A stretch of DNA of 64,000 nt from GCA-2686265 sp036010965 (GCA_036010965.1 DASCMO010000144.1:7848-71847), one strand, 5' to 3'. Counted from the stretch's first letter, positions 15,087-24,261 are shown. Notes: generated from the letters alone by a model not told the origin. A program made the numbers and translations.

Positions 15087-18000
15087 GATTTCCGCGAAGC
15101 TCGTTCGCGGCCCATTCTCTGCCCCCGCGGGTGGACCTTCAAGAGGCCCTCGATCCACTCCAGGGCCTCTTCGGGGGTCTCGCAGTCGGCCGGCGTGCGC
15201 AGGTGGGCAAGGCCCGCGCGGATCGGGCGCAGCTCGACCCTCACGGAGGCGAGCCAGCCCTCCAGGCGCACGCGGTCGGCGAACCCGATCAGGTAGGCGT
15301 CTCCCTGCCAGCTGAGGCGCGTCACTCCGTGCTCGGAGAGGGCTGCCTGGAGGCGGAAGGTGCGCAGCAGGCCCCTGGCCTGGGGGGGGATGCGGCCGAA
15401 GCGATCGCGCAGCATGGCCTCGGCGGCGTCCAGCGATTCCTCCGAGTCGATGTCCGCCAGCTCTCGCAGCAGTTCGAGCCGCGTCTCCACGCCCCGGATC
15501 CACTCCTCGGGCAGGTAGGCGTCGATCCCGAGCTCGAGTTCGACGCCCATGTCGGCCAGCTCTCCGCTCGCCAGCGCTTCCAGATTCTCTCCGGCGTGCA
15601 TGCGCTCGATCGTCTGCTTGAGCAGGCGGCAGTATAAGTCGTAGCCCACGGCGGCGATGTGGCCGGACTGCTCCGCCCCCAGGACGTTGCCGGCGCCGCG
15701 GATCTCGAGGTCGCGCATACTGATCGCGAAACCGGCGCCGAGCTGGTTCATCTCCTCGAGCGCCTTCAGTCGGTCGCGAGCCGCCTGACGCAGGGGGATG
15801 GCCTTCTCGACCAGCAGGAGGCACCAGGCCTTGTTCACTCCGCGGCCGACCCGGCCCCGCAACTGATGCAGTTGACTGAGGCCGAACCGATCGGCCCGGT
15901 GCACGATGATCGTCCCCGCCGCGGGGATGTCGAGTCCGCTCTCGATGATCGTGGTCGCGACGAGCACGTCCACCTCGCCGCGTGTGAACAGCCTCATCAC
16001 GCGCTGCAGCTCTCCCGCGGACATCTGCCCGTGGCCGATGGCGAAGGAGCACTCGGGGACCAGGGCGCTGATGTGCGCGGCCATCACCTCGATCGAGGAG
16101 ACGCGGTTGTGGAGGAAGAACACCTGCCCGCCGCGGTTCTTCTCGCGCAGCAGGGCCTCGCGGATCAGCTCCTCGTCCTCGATGTAGCCCAGGCGCGTCT
16201 CGATCTCCTGCCTCCCGAGGGGGGCGACGGTCAGGGCGGAGATGTCGCGCACTCCCGAGAGGGACATGTGGAGCGTGCGCGGGATCGGAGTGGCGGTCAG
16301 GGTCAGGAGGTCGATCTGTGACCGCAGGCGTTTGAAGTGCTCCTTGTGCGAGACTCCGAAGCGCTGTTCCTCGTCGATGATTGCCAGGCCCAGCTTCGCG
16401 AAGCGCACATCGGCGGACAGGATGCGGTGGGTGCCGATCAGGATGTCCACCCGGCCGGCCTCCACGCCCTCGATCACCTCGCGCATGCGCGTGGGGTTCA
16501 CGTAGCGCGAGAGCATCTCGACGGTCACCGGGAACTCGGCCAGGCGATCGCGGAAGGTGTCGAGGTGTTGCTGGGCGAGGAGGGTGGTGGGGGCGAGGAA
16601 CGCGACCTGGCCGCCGCCGACGACCACGCGCACGGCGGCGCGTACGGCCAGCTCGGTCTTCCCGAACCCGACGTCGCCGCAGAGCAGGCGGTCCATGGGG
16701 TTGGGCCCGCAGAGGTCGCCCTGGATCTCCTCGTCGGTCTGGGCCTGGTCGACCGTGTCCTCGTGGGGAAAGGCCGCGATCAGCTCGCGCACGGTCTCGT
16801 CGTCGGCGGGCCAGGAGTCGCGCGTCGAGACGGCTCGTCGCGCGTTCACCTCCAGGAGGTCGCTGGCCAGGTCCACGATCGCGCGCTGCACCCGCTCCTT
16901 GCGCTTGCGAAAGCTCTGGCCGCCGATCCGGTCGAGGGCCGGTGTGGCGCAACCGGTCCCGATGTAGCGCTGGACGATGTCGATGCGGGCCGCGGGGACG
17001 TAGACGCTGACGTCGTTGGCGAAGACGAGGTGCAGGTGTTCCTCCTCGCCCTCCCCGCGTGACATGTGCACCAGTCCCTCGAAGCGCGCCAGGCCGTGGA
17101 CGGCGTGGACGACGTGGTCGCCGAGCTTGAGTTCGAAGAAGGACTGGATGGCACGCGCCTTGTGGGCCGGCCGGTCTGTGCGCGGGCGCACGCGTCCCGC
17201 GATCCCGGCCAGCTCTCGGTGGTTGACGACCAGCAAGCCTGCGGCCGGGAGCCGGAAGCCGCGCGCCAGGCTGCCGACAACCGTTTCCAGGCCCCCCACG
17301 CCGTCGTGCCGCTCGATGTGCTCGCTGAAGCGGGTGCGCTCTACCTCGGTCGCGCACAGGACGATCACTCGTTCATCGCCGGCGGAGGCCTCGCGCAAGG
17401 CCTCGGGCGCCTCCAGGATTCCGACCGCCAGGGCCTGCACCGAGCGCGTGTCGATGTTCCACTCGTCGGCCGGCAGGCTCTGGAGGGTCAGGTGGGCGCG
17501 CGTGGCGCGTTCCTCCTCGAGGATCCGCAGGGAGCGCGCGTGGGAGGGCGACTGGATGCCCAGGCTCTGGGAGCGGTCCTCGTTGCGCAGAGGCTCGATC
17601 TCCACCCAGACCGCCGTGGGAGAGAGGAGTCGTGCCGGGTGCTCGCCGTCCCCGTCCTCGATCCCGCCGGTGTCTCCGGTCAGGATCACCTCGATCCGGG
17701 GCAGGGACTCGACGCTGCGCTGATCGGTTGGATCGAAGGTGCGCAGGGACTCAACCTCGTCGTCGAAGAGCTCGATCCGCAAGGGCAGCGGACTGGCCAG
17801 GGGGTAGAGGTCCAGGATGTCTCCGCGCAGGCTGACCTCGCCGGGAGCGGCCACCAGGGGCTGGCGCTCGAATCCCGCGGTCACGAGGCGCTTGAGCAGG
17901 TGCTCGGGATCGAGGTGTTGGCCAACCTCGAGGCGCAGGACGGCGGATTCCAGGATGGAGGCGCCGGGGAGCGGCTGGAGCATGGAGAGGAGCGACGCGA

Positions 18001-18379
18001 CGATCAGGCGCGGGCGCTCCTGGGGCGGCCCCGAGATGGCGTGCGCGAGCTCGATCCGCCGGCGCAGGTTTCCGACGTCGGCGTCGCCGCGGCGCGCGAA
18101 GCTCTCGCGTGCGGGGAAGAAGGCGGGCTCCAGCCCGAGGGTCTCGAGGTCGTCCGCGACCGTTCGCGCCTCGCTGTCGGAGGAGGCGATGACCACCCAC
18201 GGACCCTGGGCGCAGCGTGTCAAGGCCCCCAGCACGCAGGCTTGGGAGGAGCCCCAGAGGCCGCCGACGGCCACGGTCTCACCCGGAGCGAGACGGTCGC
18301 CGATGCGCCGCAACTCCAGGGTCCGGGCGAGGTCTTGGAGGTCGACGAGGGGAGGCGCGGGGTGCGCGGGATCGGTCAC
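15083..18379 (-). CDS. mfd: Transcription-repair coupling factor Mfd
   Basis: The 1098-residue translocase removes stalled RNA polymerase and recruits UvrA. The UvrB-like N-terminal module spans about 1-340. The RNA polymerase interaction domain (CarD-like) covers about 416-480, with LGDHVVHAVHGLARFEG. The helicase core has Walker A GDVGFGKT (568-575), DEEQ (669-672), TATPIPRTL and the RecG-like motif FGLSQLHQLRGRVGRG (about 832-847), and a TRCF C-terminal domain lies at about 950-1060. Length is normal. The 5' end overlaps rnc by 4 bp and the 3' end overlaps the PPIase gene. No catalytic residue appears missing. Confidence 0.97.
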   Translation of the reverse strand: MTDPAHPAPPLVDLQDLARTLELRRIGDRLAPGETVAVGGLWGSSQACVLGALTRCAQGPWVVIASSDSEARTVADDLETLGLEPAFFPARESFARRGDADVGNLRRRIELAHAISGPPQERPRLIVASLLSMLQPLPGASILESAVLRLEVGQHLDPEHLLKRLVTAGFERQPLVAAPGEVSLRGDILDLYPLASPLPLRIELFDDEVESLRTFDPTDQRSVESLPRIEVILTGDTGGIEDGDGEHPARLLSPTAVWVEIEPLRNEDRSQSLGIQSPSHARSLRILEEERATRAHLTLQSLPADEWNIDTRSVQALAVGILEAPEALREASAGDERVIVLCATEVERTRFSEHIERHDGVGGLETVVGSLARGFRLPAAGLLVVNHRELAGIAGRVRPRTDRPAHKARAIQSFFELKLGDHVVHAVHGLARFEGLVHMSRGEGEEEHLHLVFANDVSVYVPAARIDIVQRYIGTGCATPALDRIGGQSFRKRKERVQRAIVDLASDLLEVNARRAVSTRDSWPADDETVRELIAAFPHEDTVDQAQTDEEIQGDLCGPNPMDRLLCGDVGFGKTELAVRAAVRVVVGGGQVAFLAPTTLLAQQHLDTFRDRLAEFPVTVEMLSRYVNPTRMREVIEGVEAGRVDILIGTHRILSADVRFAKLGLAIIDEEQRFGVSHKEHFKRLRSQIDLLTLTATPIPRTLHMSLSGVRDISALTVAPLGRQEIETRLGYIEDEELIREALLREKNRGGQVFFLHNRVSSIEVMAAHISALVPECSFAIGHGQMSAGELQRVMRLFTRGEVDVLVATTIIESGLDIPAAGTIIVHRADRFGLSQLHQLRGRVGRGVNKAWCLLLVEKAIPLRQAARDRLKALEEMNQLGAGFAISMRDLEIRGAGNVLGAEQSGHIAAVGYDLYCRLLKQTIERMHAGENLEALASGELADMGVELELGIDAYLPEEWIRGVETRLELLRELADIDSEESLDAAEAMLRDRFGRIPPQARGLLRTFRLQAALSEHGVTRLSWQGDAYLIGFADRVRLEGWLASVRVELRPIRAGLAHLRTPADCETPEEALEWIEGLLKVHPRGQRMGRERASRKS

Positions 18380-19032
18380 GCCCGCGCCTCGGGTTCGAGG
18401 ATCAGGAGCGCTTCGAAGGCCGCCCAGCGTTCAGCTTCCTTCAGGTTCCGACCCCAGGCCGCCGGGAAGCGCCGGCCTCCGATCTCGGCCGCCACCAGGA
18501 ACGCGCGTGCGTGGGCGCGGCCGTGTCGTTCGAGGGCACGGTAGGAGGGCGGCGCTCCCCAGCGTTTCTGGCTGAGCTCCTGCAGCTCCTGCTTGGGATT
18601 GTCGGCGCCCTCCATCTCGCGTGTGCGAGCGAGCTCCTCTCCCAGGGTCGTGTGTACGAAGGCCCGGGCGGCCTCCAGGCCCGCGTCGAGGTAGACCGCC
18701 CCGAGCACGGCCTCGTAGAGGTTAGCGAGGACCGAGCGCGGGAAGGCGCTGCGGCGCAGGCCGGGCCCGATGTGGGCGATCTCCTCCAGTTCGAGGCGCG
18801 TCGCGGCCTCCGCCAGGGTGCGCCGGGAGACGACCGAGGCCTTGAACTCGGTCATGGGCCCTTCGGGGAGGTTGTCGGGATCTGCGTAGAGGTGCTCCGC
18901 CGTCACCAGGTCCAGCACCGCGTCGCCCAGAAACTCCAGACGCTCGTTGTCCTGCCGGGCCCCGGTGGAGGAGTGGGTCAGGGCCAGCTCGCGCAGGGAC
19001 TCGTCTTGAAAGGCGTGGGGAATGGGCTGCAT
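18376..19032 (-). CDS. rnc: Ribonuclease III
   Basis: The 218-residue enzyme cleaves double-stranded RNA in rRNA and mRNA maturation. The signature NERLEFLGDAVL lies at 29-40 with the catalytic acidic residues, the second metal-ligand segment NLYEAVLGAVYLDAG at about 104-118, and a double-stranded RNA-binding domain at about 144-212 (NPKQELQELSQKRW... ending in KEAERWAAFEAL). Length fits the family. Start at 19032 (MQPIPHAFQD). It is the first gene of an overlapping operon with mfd and the exported PPIase. Confidence 0.95.
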   Translation of the reverse strand: MQPIPHAFQDESLRELALTHSSTGARQDNERLEFLGDAVLDLVTAEHLYADPDNLPEGPMTEFKASVVSRRTLAEAATRLELEEIAHIGPGLRRSAFPRSVLANLYEAVLGAVYLDAGLEAARAFVHTTLGEELARTREMEGADNPKQELQELSQKRWGAPPSYRALERHGRAHARAFLVAAEIGGRRFPAAWGRNLKEAERWAAFEALLILEPEARA

Positions 19033-19097
19033 GGCTCACCTCGCGGTGAGAGTATAGGGGCCCCCGGGCGTCTGCCGGGGCCGGCAGGGAGTACCGC

Positions 19098-19307
19098 TTG
19101 GATCGAGAGCAGCGGCAACGAAAGAACGACGATCTGGTGGAGCCCCTCTTCGCGGCATTGCGCGGGGAGGCGCGCGGGGAGGCGTGCGAGGAGGCGTGCG
19201 AGGGGTCACGGGCGGAGGGCGCACCCAGACCCGTCTCGGCGCGTGCCCTGGCCATCACCCTCGCGGCGGTTCTCGCCGGCCTCGCGCTCTGGTGGGGCCT
19301 CGCCTAG
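19098..19307 (+). CDS. Small tail-anchored membrane protein (hypothetical)
   Basis: A 69-residue frame starts with TTG at 19098 (MDREQRQRKNDDLVEPLF). It has a charged N-terminal half containing a repetitive Gly/Glu/Ala/Cys stretch (DNA repeats of about 12 bp, GGCGTGCGAGGA-like, 19160-19205), and a C-terminal hydrophobic helix (ALAITLAAVLAGLALWWGLA) at the very end. That makes a credible tail-anchored protein. Its stop lies in one arm of a perfect palindrome whose other arm holds the stop of the convergent dGTPase gene, which supports it being real. It is divergent from rnc. Function unknown; it could still be a chance frame. Confidence 0.45.
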   Translation: MDREQRQRKNDDLVEPLFAALRGEARGEACEEACEGSRAEGAPRPVSARALAITLAAVLAGLALWWGLA

Positions 19308-19323
19308 ACGGATGCGTCTAGGC
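19302..19323. terminator. Palindrome holding both stop codons of convergent genes
   Basis: GCCTAGACG (19302-19310) pairs perfectly with CGTCTAGGC (19315-19323) around GATG. The left arm contains the TAG of the small plus-strand gene (19305-19307) and the right arm the TAG of the minus-strand dGTPase gene (19318-19320). It could act as a compact bidirectional terminator; there is no T-tract. Confidence 0.45.
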
Positions 19324-20487
19324 CGCGCCCAGCCGCGCGTACTCCTGCTCCGCGAAGCGGTCAGTCATGCCGGCCAGGTAGTCGCAGACGGCGCGCGGCA
19401 GGCCGACCTCGTCCACCCAGGCCCCGTACCAGGGCGACATCTGATCGGGAGCGGCGCTGTAGGCCTCGAAGAGGGCTCCCAGGACCTGCCGCGCGTAGAC
19501 CGAGAACTCGATCAGGAGCGCATGGCGGTAGACCCGCTCCCACAGGAATGACGAGAGCTCCGCCACCTGTGGGGCGACGCTCGTTCCATAGCCGACCAGC
19601 AAGCCTGCGTGGCGGCGGGCCTCCTCGGGCTCCTCGAGCCCCGCATCATGGATACGCGTGCGCGACGCGTCGATCAGATCGTTGATGCAGGTCTTGATCA
19701 GCTGATTGGAGACGCGCTTGACCCGCAGATTGGCATCCCTCGTGGCGGACAGGAACCCGGGATGCTGGTCCTCGACGAGCTCGTGGGCCGCGCGCCAGAG
19801 GCTGACGTGCTCGCGGATTTCCTCCTCCGTGAACATCCCCGCGTCGATGCCGTCCTCGATGTCGTGCATGTTGTAGGCGGTCGAGTCGGCCAGATCGACG
19901 ACCTGCGCTTCGAGCCAGGGGTGGCGCGGCCGCGGCTCGAGCTCTGCGGGCCAGTCGGCGCCCTTCTCGTGCTTGAGCAGCGACACGCGCACCTCGCGCG
20001 TCAGGTTCAGTCCGCAGTAGGTCGGGCTTCGCCGCTCGAGCACATCGACCACGCGCAGCACCTGCGCGTTGTGACGGAATCCGCCGTGGGCTTCCATCAA
20101 CTCGTTCAGGGCGTCCTCGCCACGATGACCGAAGGGCGGGTGCCCGATGTCGTGGGCCAGGGCCAGGGCCTCGCACAGGGGTTCGTTCAAGCCCAGGGCG
20201 CTGCCGACGCTGCGGGCGACCTGGTGGACCTCCAGGCTGTGGGAGAGGCGTGTCCGCTGGTGATCGCCGTGGCGGTTGATGAAGACCTGGGTCTTGTACA
20301 TCAGGCGCCGGAACGCCGTGCAGTGCACCAATCGGTCCCGGTCCCGTTCCCAGCAGGTGCGCAGGAGATCCGCGGGTTCGGGGGTCACCCGGCCTGCGGA
20401 GCGGGCGCTCTTCATGGCGTAGGGTGCCAGTTCCCTCTCCTCGCGGGCTTCCTTGGCCTCGCGGTCGTAGGTTCGTTCGTCCATCAT
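19318..20487 (-). CDS. dgt: Deoxyguanosinetriphosphate triphosphohydrolase-like HD protein
   Basis: The 389-residue protein belongs to the Dgt family of HD phosphohydrolases that convert dNTPs to deoxynucleosides plus triphosphate. The N-terminal region shows RDRLVHCTAFRRLMYKTQVF (51-70), the TRLSHSLEV segment (79-87) with the first metal-binding His, and HDIGHPPFGH (112-121) with the HD pair. Further family blocks include LNLTREVRVSLLKHEKG and DLADSTAYNMHDIEDG. The length suits the shorter, non-E. coli type. Two ATGs lie side by side (20487, 20484); AGGGA spacing favours the second. It is divergent from the lipoprotein gene. Confidence 0.9.
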   Translation of the reverse strand: MMDERTYDREAKEAREERELAPYAMKSARSAGRVTPEPADLLRTCWERDRDRLVHCTAFRRLMYKTQVFINRHGDHQRTRLSHSLEVHQVARSVGSALGLNEPLCEALALAHDIGHPPFGHRGEDALNELMEAHGGFRHNAQVLRVVDVLERRSPTYCGLNLTREVRVSLLKHEKGADWPAELEPRPRHPWLEAQVVDLADSTAYNMHDIEDGIDAGMFTEEEIREHVSLWRAAHELVEDQHPGFLSATRDANLRVKRVSNQLIKTCINDLIDASRTRIHDAGLEEPEEARRHAGLLVGYGTSVAPQVAELSSFLWERVYRHALLIEFSVYARQVLGALFEAYSAAPDQMSPWYGAWVDEVGLPRAVCDYLAGMTDRFAEQEYARLGAA

Positions 20488-20534
20488 GCTTCCCTATCCA
20501 CCCTCTCGACCGGCACTCCGCCGCACGGTTTCCG

Positions 20535-20540
20535 TATACT
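20535..20540 (+). promoter_or_regulatory. Candidate -10 hexamer for the lipoprotein gene
   Basis: TATACT lies 38 bp before the ATG at 20578, inside GTATAC, which reads the same on both strands, so it could also serve the divergent dGTPase gene. No recognisable -35 is present. Confidence 0.25.
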
Positions 20541-20577
20541 GTTGACCGCGGTCCGCAGCGACAACACCTTCCGGAAG

Positions 20578-21135
20578 ATGTCCGTACCGAGCCCCATGAG
20601 AAGCCAAAACAACGTGTTTGGCGGCAGAGCCCTCGCGGTCCTCGTCGCCCTCGCTTGCTGCGCCTGCGGCGAGAAGCCCGTCAAGGTCACGGGCCCTTCG
20701 CGGACCGCGCCCATGCCGCCGGCCCCGCTGGAGGAGGTCTCCGACGAACCCCTCTTCGCCGGCGCGGTCATTTTCGAGATGGCCCTCAAGGAAGTCGATA
20801 CGGGCTACCTGTTCCTCAATATCCGGCCCACGATCCACGAGCTTCCTCTGCTCTCCCGGCGCTATGAGGTGGCCACGGACACGACCCGCACGGCCAACGG
20901 GTACAAGCAGATCGTGTTCGCCCTTAGCGCGCGCGACAGCATGATGGGCACGGTGGAGATCCCCGCCAAGGTGGTCCTTGAAGCCTGGTACGACCCCGAC
21001 GGCCTGGTCGAGACCAAGGAAGGGGTCAGCCGCAAGCCGATGACCGTTCACCGCGGCGACCTCTCCCTCGATGTGCGATTGGACGGCAAGGCGAAGGCCG
21101 GCCCGGGCCCCGCCCGCAGGCCGAGCGGCGTCTAG
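20578..21135 (+). CDS. Lipoprotein of unknown function
   Basis: The product (185 residues from ATG 20578; another ATG at 20596 is possible) begins with a basic N-terminus and a hydrophobic stretch ending in LVALACCACGEKP, a lipobox-like cluster with acylation probably at the first Cys of ACC. A proline-rich spacer (SRTAPMPPAPLEE) is followed by a beta-rich domain of about 130 residues. That domain includes FEMALKEVDTGYLFLNIRPTIHELPLLSRRYEV and KVVLEAWYDPDGLVETKEG. I do not recognise the domain. The frame is open far upstream but only as a shadow of dgt. It stands alone between dgt and an acyl-CoA dehydrogenase. Confidence 0.7.
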   Translation: MSVPSPMRSQNNVFGGRALAVLVALACCACGEKPVKVTGPSRTAPMPPAPLEEVSDEPLFAGAVIFEMALKEVDTGYLFLNIRPTIHELPLLSRRYEVATDTTRTANGYKQIVFALSARDSMMGTVEIPAKVVLEAWYDPDGLVETKEGVSRKPMTVHRGDLSLDVRLDGKAKAGPGPARRPSGV

Positions 21136-21191
21136 TCGTCCGTACACAGTCCAGATCCTCGAACTGCACCCACTCCCGACGGAGGCCAGTC

Positions 21192-22439
21192 ATGCCCCAC
21201 GACGTCGTCTTCAGCCCTCTGGCCCAAGAACTCGCCGAACTCGCCCGCAAGATCGCGGACGAGTACGTTCGGCCCCTCGCCGCGCGCCACGACAAGGAGC
21301 AGACCTACAACAGCGAGGCGGCGCAGGCGGTGGCGGAGGCGGGTCTGTTCCGGACCTTCATCCCCAAGGAGTACGGCGGCCATGACGCCGGCGTGCTGGC
21401 CCTGGCGCGCGTCACCGAGGAGCTGGCGCGGGCTGACTCGGGGTTCGGCGTGGCCTTCGCCGTCAACGCCCTGGGGTCCTTCCCGATCATCCTGGGCGGC
21501 ACGGAGGAACAGAAGCAACGCTGGCTGCCCCAGGTGGCCGCGGGCGAAAAGATGGTCGCCTTCTGCCTGTCGGAGAAGTTCGCTGGGTCGGACGCTCAGG
21601 GGCTCTCGGTCACCGCGCGCGAAGACGGCGACGACTACGTGATCTGCGGCGAGAAGAAGTGGACCACAAACGGCGGCGTGGCGGACATCTACAGCGTGTT
21701 CTGCGTGACGGACTCGAATTCGAAGTCGCGGCGCATCAGCGCCATCGTCGTGGAGAAGGGGACCCCCGGTTTCTCGGTCGAGAAGGTCGAGGACAAGATG
21801 GGGATCCGTTGTGTCCCGGTCGTTGAGACCCACTTCGACAACGTGCGTGTCCCCAAGGCGAACCTGATCGGCGGGCGGCCGGGTATGGGCTTCAAGCACG
21901 CCATGATGACCCTCGACTGCGCGCGCCCCGGCGTCGCGGCCCAGGCCATCGGGGCGGCCCAGGGCGCTCTGGATCTGGCGCTGGTCTACGCCTGTCGGCG
22001 CAAGCAGTTCGGCAAGCCGATCTCCAGTCACCAGATGGTGCAGCAGATGCTGTCCGACATGGCGATCAAGACCAATGCCGGCCGCTGGCTGGTGTATGCG
22101 GCGGCAGCGGGGATCGATGCGGGAGGCGGGGAGGACGTGAGCAAGATGGCGGCCATGGCCAAGTGCTTCGCCACGGATACGGCGATGGAGGTCGCCACCG
22201 ACGCCGTTCAGGTCTTCGGCGGGTATGGCTTCATGGAGGACTACCCCGTGGCCAAGTTCTTCCGTGACGCGAAGATCCTCCAGATCTACGAGGGCACCAA
22301 CCAGGTCCAACGACTCGTGGTGGCGCGCCACCTCGTCCGGGATGCGAGGGCTCTGGGGCACCTCGACGAGTACATCCCGCATGAGGTCCAGCGCACCTAC
22401 ATCGAGGACGACCAGCTCGTCGAGAACCTGAACACCTAG
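21192..22439 (+). CDS. Acyl-CoA dehydrogenase
   Basis: The 415-residue flavoenzyme has the full ACAD fold. The N-terminal helical domain has PKEYGGHDAG, the middle beta-domain has AFCLSEKFAGSDAQGLS and GEKKWTTNGGVAD (FAD and substrate contacts), and the C-terminal helical domain has RKQFGKPIS..Q, DAVQVFGGYGFMEDYPVAKFFRDAKI and QIYEGTNQVQR, where Glu367 is the catalytic base. It oxidises an acyl-CoA to the enoyl-CoA and passes electrons to ETF. The chain length cannot be read from sequence; short- or branched-chain substrates would fit the nearby branched 2-oxoacid dehydrogenase-like operon, but that is inference. Confidence 0.93.
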   Translation: MPHDVVFSPLAQELAELARKIADEYVRPLAARHDKEQTYNSEAAQAVAEAGLFRTFIPKEYGGHDAGVLALARVTEELARADSGFGVAFAVNALGSFPIILGGTEEQKQRWLPQVAAGEKMVAFCLSEKFAGSDAQGLSVTAREDGDDYVICGEKKWTTNGGVADIYSVFCVTDSNSKSRRISAIVVEKGTPGFSVEKVEDKMGIRCVPVVETHFDNVRVPKANLIGGRPGMGFKHAMMTLDCARPGVAAQAIGAAQGALDLALVYACRRKQFGKPISSHQMVQQMLSDMAIKTNAGRWLVYAAAAGIDAGGGEDVSKMAAMAKCFATDTAMEVATDAVQVFGGYGFMEDYPVAKFFRDAKILQIYEGTNQVQRLVVARHLVRDARALGHLDEYIPHEVQRTYIEDDQLVENLNT

Positions 22440-22852
22440 CTGACGGCTTCCGGCACCCGCCGTCCCGGCGCAGCCCGGGGCAGTGACTCTCCGATCGTCA
22501 CGGGTGACGAAAAAGGTCTGCGGGTCTGTCCAGCTGGCAGCGCGTGATAGAGCGGACGACGGCGGGGGGCCATTCCCCTGCCGCCGCCCCCCCTCGCCCC
22601 CCCCGGCGCATCAACGGCTCTTCGGCTCGCCCGAGGACTGCCTTGACGACCAGAAAACCCGCTGAATCCGGCCTGCTTCACCCGAAGTTTCCCGCTCTTG
22701 ATGCCTCCGGGCACCCGTCCGACGCGCCCGATGGCTGGGAACGGCGCGAAGGAAGGAGCGGCGGACGGTCTGTGAGCGACTCACGCGCGACCGGCCTCCC
22801 TCCCGCGCCCGCGCTTCCATCTTCGGAAGGCCCACTTCCTGGAGGTTCACCC
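22440..22852. other. Leader region upstream of the sigma factor gene
   Basis: This 413-bp gap begins with a 6-bp hairpin (22442-22447/22459-22464), possibly ending the acyl-CoA dehydrogenase transcript. The sigma-factor frame is open through much of the rest, but a GTG with a strong ribosome site at 22841-22845 argues that translation starts at 22853. C-rich runs at 22580-22610 are noted. No other feature is supported. Confidence 0.4.
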
Positions 22853-23992
22853 GTGAAACGCCGATCCGTCACCCACGCCGATCTCGACTGCCTGCTCACG
22901 CCGGCCTGCGAGGATCTCGAGACCTACGACAGGGAATTGGACGCCCTGGTCCGGCACTTCGACGAGCAGGCCCGCGACCTGGAGGTCTCCGACCCTCTCA
23001 CATGGCGGCGTGCAGTCTCGGGCAGTGACCGGGCGCGTCGGACGACGATCGAGGAGCAGTTCCGGTTAGAGGTGGAGCGCATCGAGATCCTCGATCGCGA
23101 TGCTGAGGCTCGGCTGGCGCGCCGCACCGAGTTCGCTCGCCGACGGCTGGGCACGGCTCTCGAGCGTGAAGGTCTCGAGCCCGCTCTCCCCGGCGTCGGC
23201 ATCCATCGTCACGGCCTCACCGGCACGTGCGCCTTCCCCGCTGCGGTCTGCCGGCGTTGGATAGAACTCCACGCTCTGCGTCAGGAGATGGTCGAACGCA
23301 ACCTCTACCTGGTCTTGATCAATGTTGAGCGCTACGCCCGTACGAGGGCGAACCGCATGGACCTGATCCAGGAGGGCTCCGCCGTCCTGTTCCGTGCAGT
23401 GGACGGCTTCGACTGGCGGCGCGGCCTGCTCTTCCGCACCTACGCCGTGCACTGGCTGAACCAGGCCTTTCGCAGTCACCTCTACAACTTCGGGAACACG
23501 GTCCGGCTGCCCGTGTACCTCCAGAAGGCGATGAAGCACGTGCGCGCCGCGGTCGAAGAACTGGGTGGGCACCAGGCCACCGTAGCCGAGGTCGCGCGCG
23601 AGACGGAACTGGGTGAGAGCGTCGTCGCTTCGGCCATGGCGGCGTCGCGCACCACGCACTCCATCGACCTGCGCGTGGGACGCGCCGATGACGAACTCAA
23701 CGCCCTGCGGGATCTGCTGGGTGACGGCGGAGACGGTGATCCCTACGGCCCCGAGATGGAGGAGATCAGCATCCGAAAGGGCGTGGAGATGGCCTTTGAC
23801 CTGCTCGCGGACCGGGAGCGATTCGTGATCGAGCGCCGCTTCGGGATCGGGGTCCGCAAGGAGCACACCCTGGCGGAGATCGCGGCCGAGATGGGCGTCA
23901 GCCTGGAGCGCGTGCGCCAGATTCAGATGCGTGCCATCGCCAAGATGAACACGCCGGGGTTGCGCAAGGCGGTCGATCCGTTCCTGCTCTGA
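22853..23992 (+). CDS. RNA polymerase sigma factor, sigma-70 family (with regions 2, 3 and 4)
   Basis: I start at GTG 22853, 7 nt after GGAGG (22841-22845); the product has 379 residues. The first 130 residues are a charged, helical extension with no match I can name. Region 2 (about 145-215) has MVERNLYLVLINVERYARTRANRMDLIQEGSAVLFRAVDGFD and the -10 recognition helix FRTYAVHWLNQAFRSHL. Region 3 (about 220-295) has VRLPVYLQKAMKHVRAA. Region 4 (about 310-372) ends in TLAEIAAEMGVSLERVRQIQMRAIAKM. It looks like a group 2/3 sigma rather than the housekeeping RpoD. No anti-sigma factor is adjacent. Confidence 0.88.
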   Translation: MKRRSVTHADLDCLLTPACEDLETYDRELDALVRHFDEQARDLEVSDPLTWRRAVSGSDRARRTTIEEQFRLEVERIEILDRDAEARLARRTEFARRRLGTALEREGLEPALPGVGIHRHGLTGTCAFPAAVCRRWIELHALRQEMVERNLYLVLINVERYARTRANRMDLIQEGSAVLFRAVDGFDWRRGLLFRTYAVHWLNQAFRSHLYNFGNTVRLPVYLQKAMKHVRAAVEELGGHQATVAEVARETELGESVVASAMAASRTTHSIDLRVGRADDELNALRDLLGDGGDGDPYGPEMEEISIRKGVEMAFDLLADRERFVIERRFGIGVRKEHTLAEIAAEMGVSLERVRQIQMRAIAKMNTPGLRKAVDPFLL

Positions 23993-24252
23993 ACGGCGGG
24001 GCGCGACGACCGGGAGTCGCGTGCCAGGCCCGCGTCCTTCACGGACCTTCCCACCGGGGCGCGCGAGAGGCCGGTGGTTGACGCTTCGGTCGGTCGGGCG
24101 TCTTCGAAGACCTCACCGGCGCACGCTCTCCTGGGGGGCCGGGGTACCGGCGATCGCCCCGCGCCCTCTGGCACCCCGTCTGCCGTCGGAGAATCGGGCC
24201 GGAGCAGCGGGGGGGATCTGGCCTGCCCCAGAGGACGCGGAGGGGGGCGATT

Positions 24253-24261
24253 TGTTATCTT
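24253..24261 (+). promoter_or_regulatory. Candidate extended -10 promoter for the lipA operon
   Basis: TG at 24253-24254 followed by T and TATCTT (24256-24261) gives an extended -10 about 25 bp before lipA in a GC-rich gap. There is no clear -35. Confidence 0.3.

Noticed and set aside
12975..15296. 773-codon plus-strand open frame
   Set aside because: Antisense shadow of the toroid gene and PPIase; no domain and no start signal.
15087..17357. Very long minus-strand extension of the PPIase frame (about 1100 codons in all)
   Set aside because: It is the third-position shadow of mfd; the composition is Arg/Gly/Pro-rich and domain-free before 15086.
19609..20577. Open frame upstream of the lipoprotein
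   Set aside because: Antisense of dgt; the lipoprotein signal begins at 20578.
22544..22852. N-terminal extension of the sigma factor
   Set aside because: The GTG at 22853 has GGAGG at ideal distance, while the extension is low-complexity Pro/Arg/Ser.
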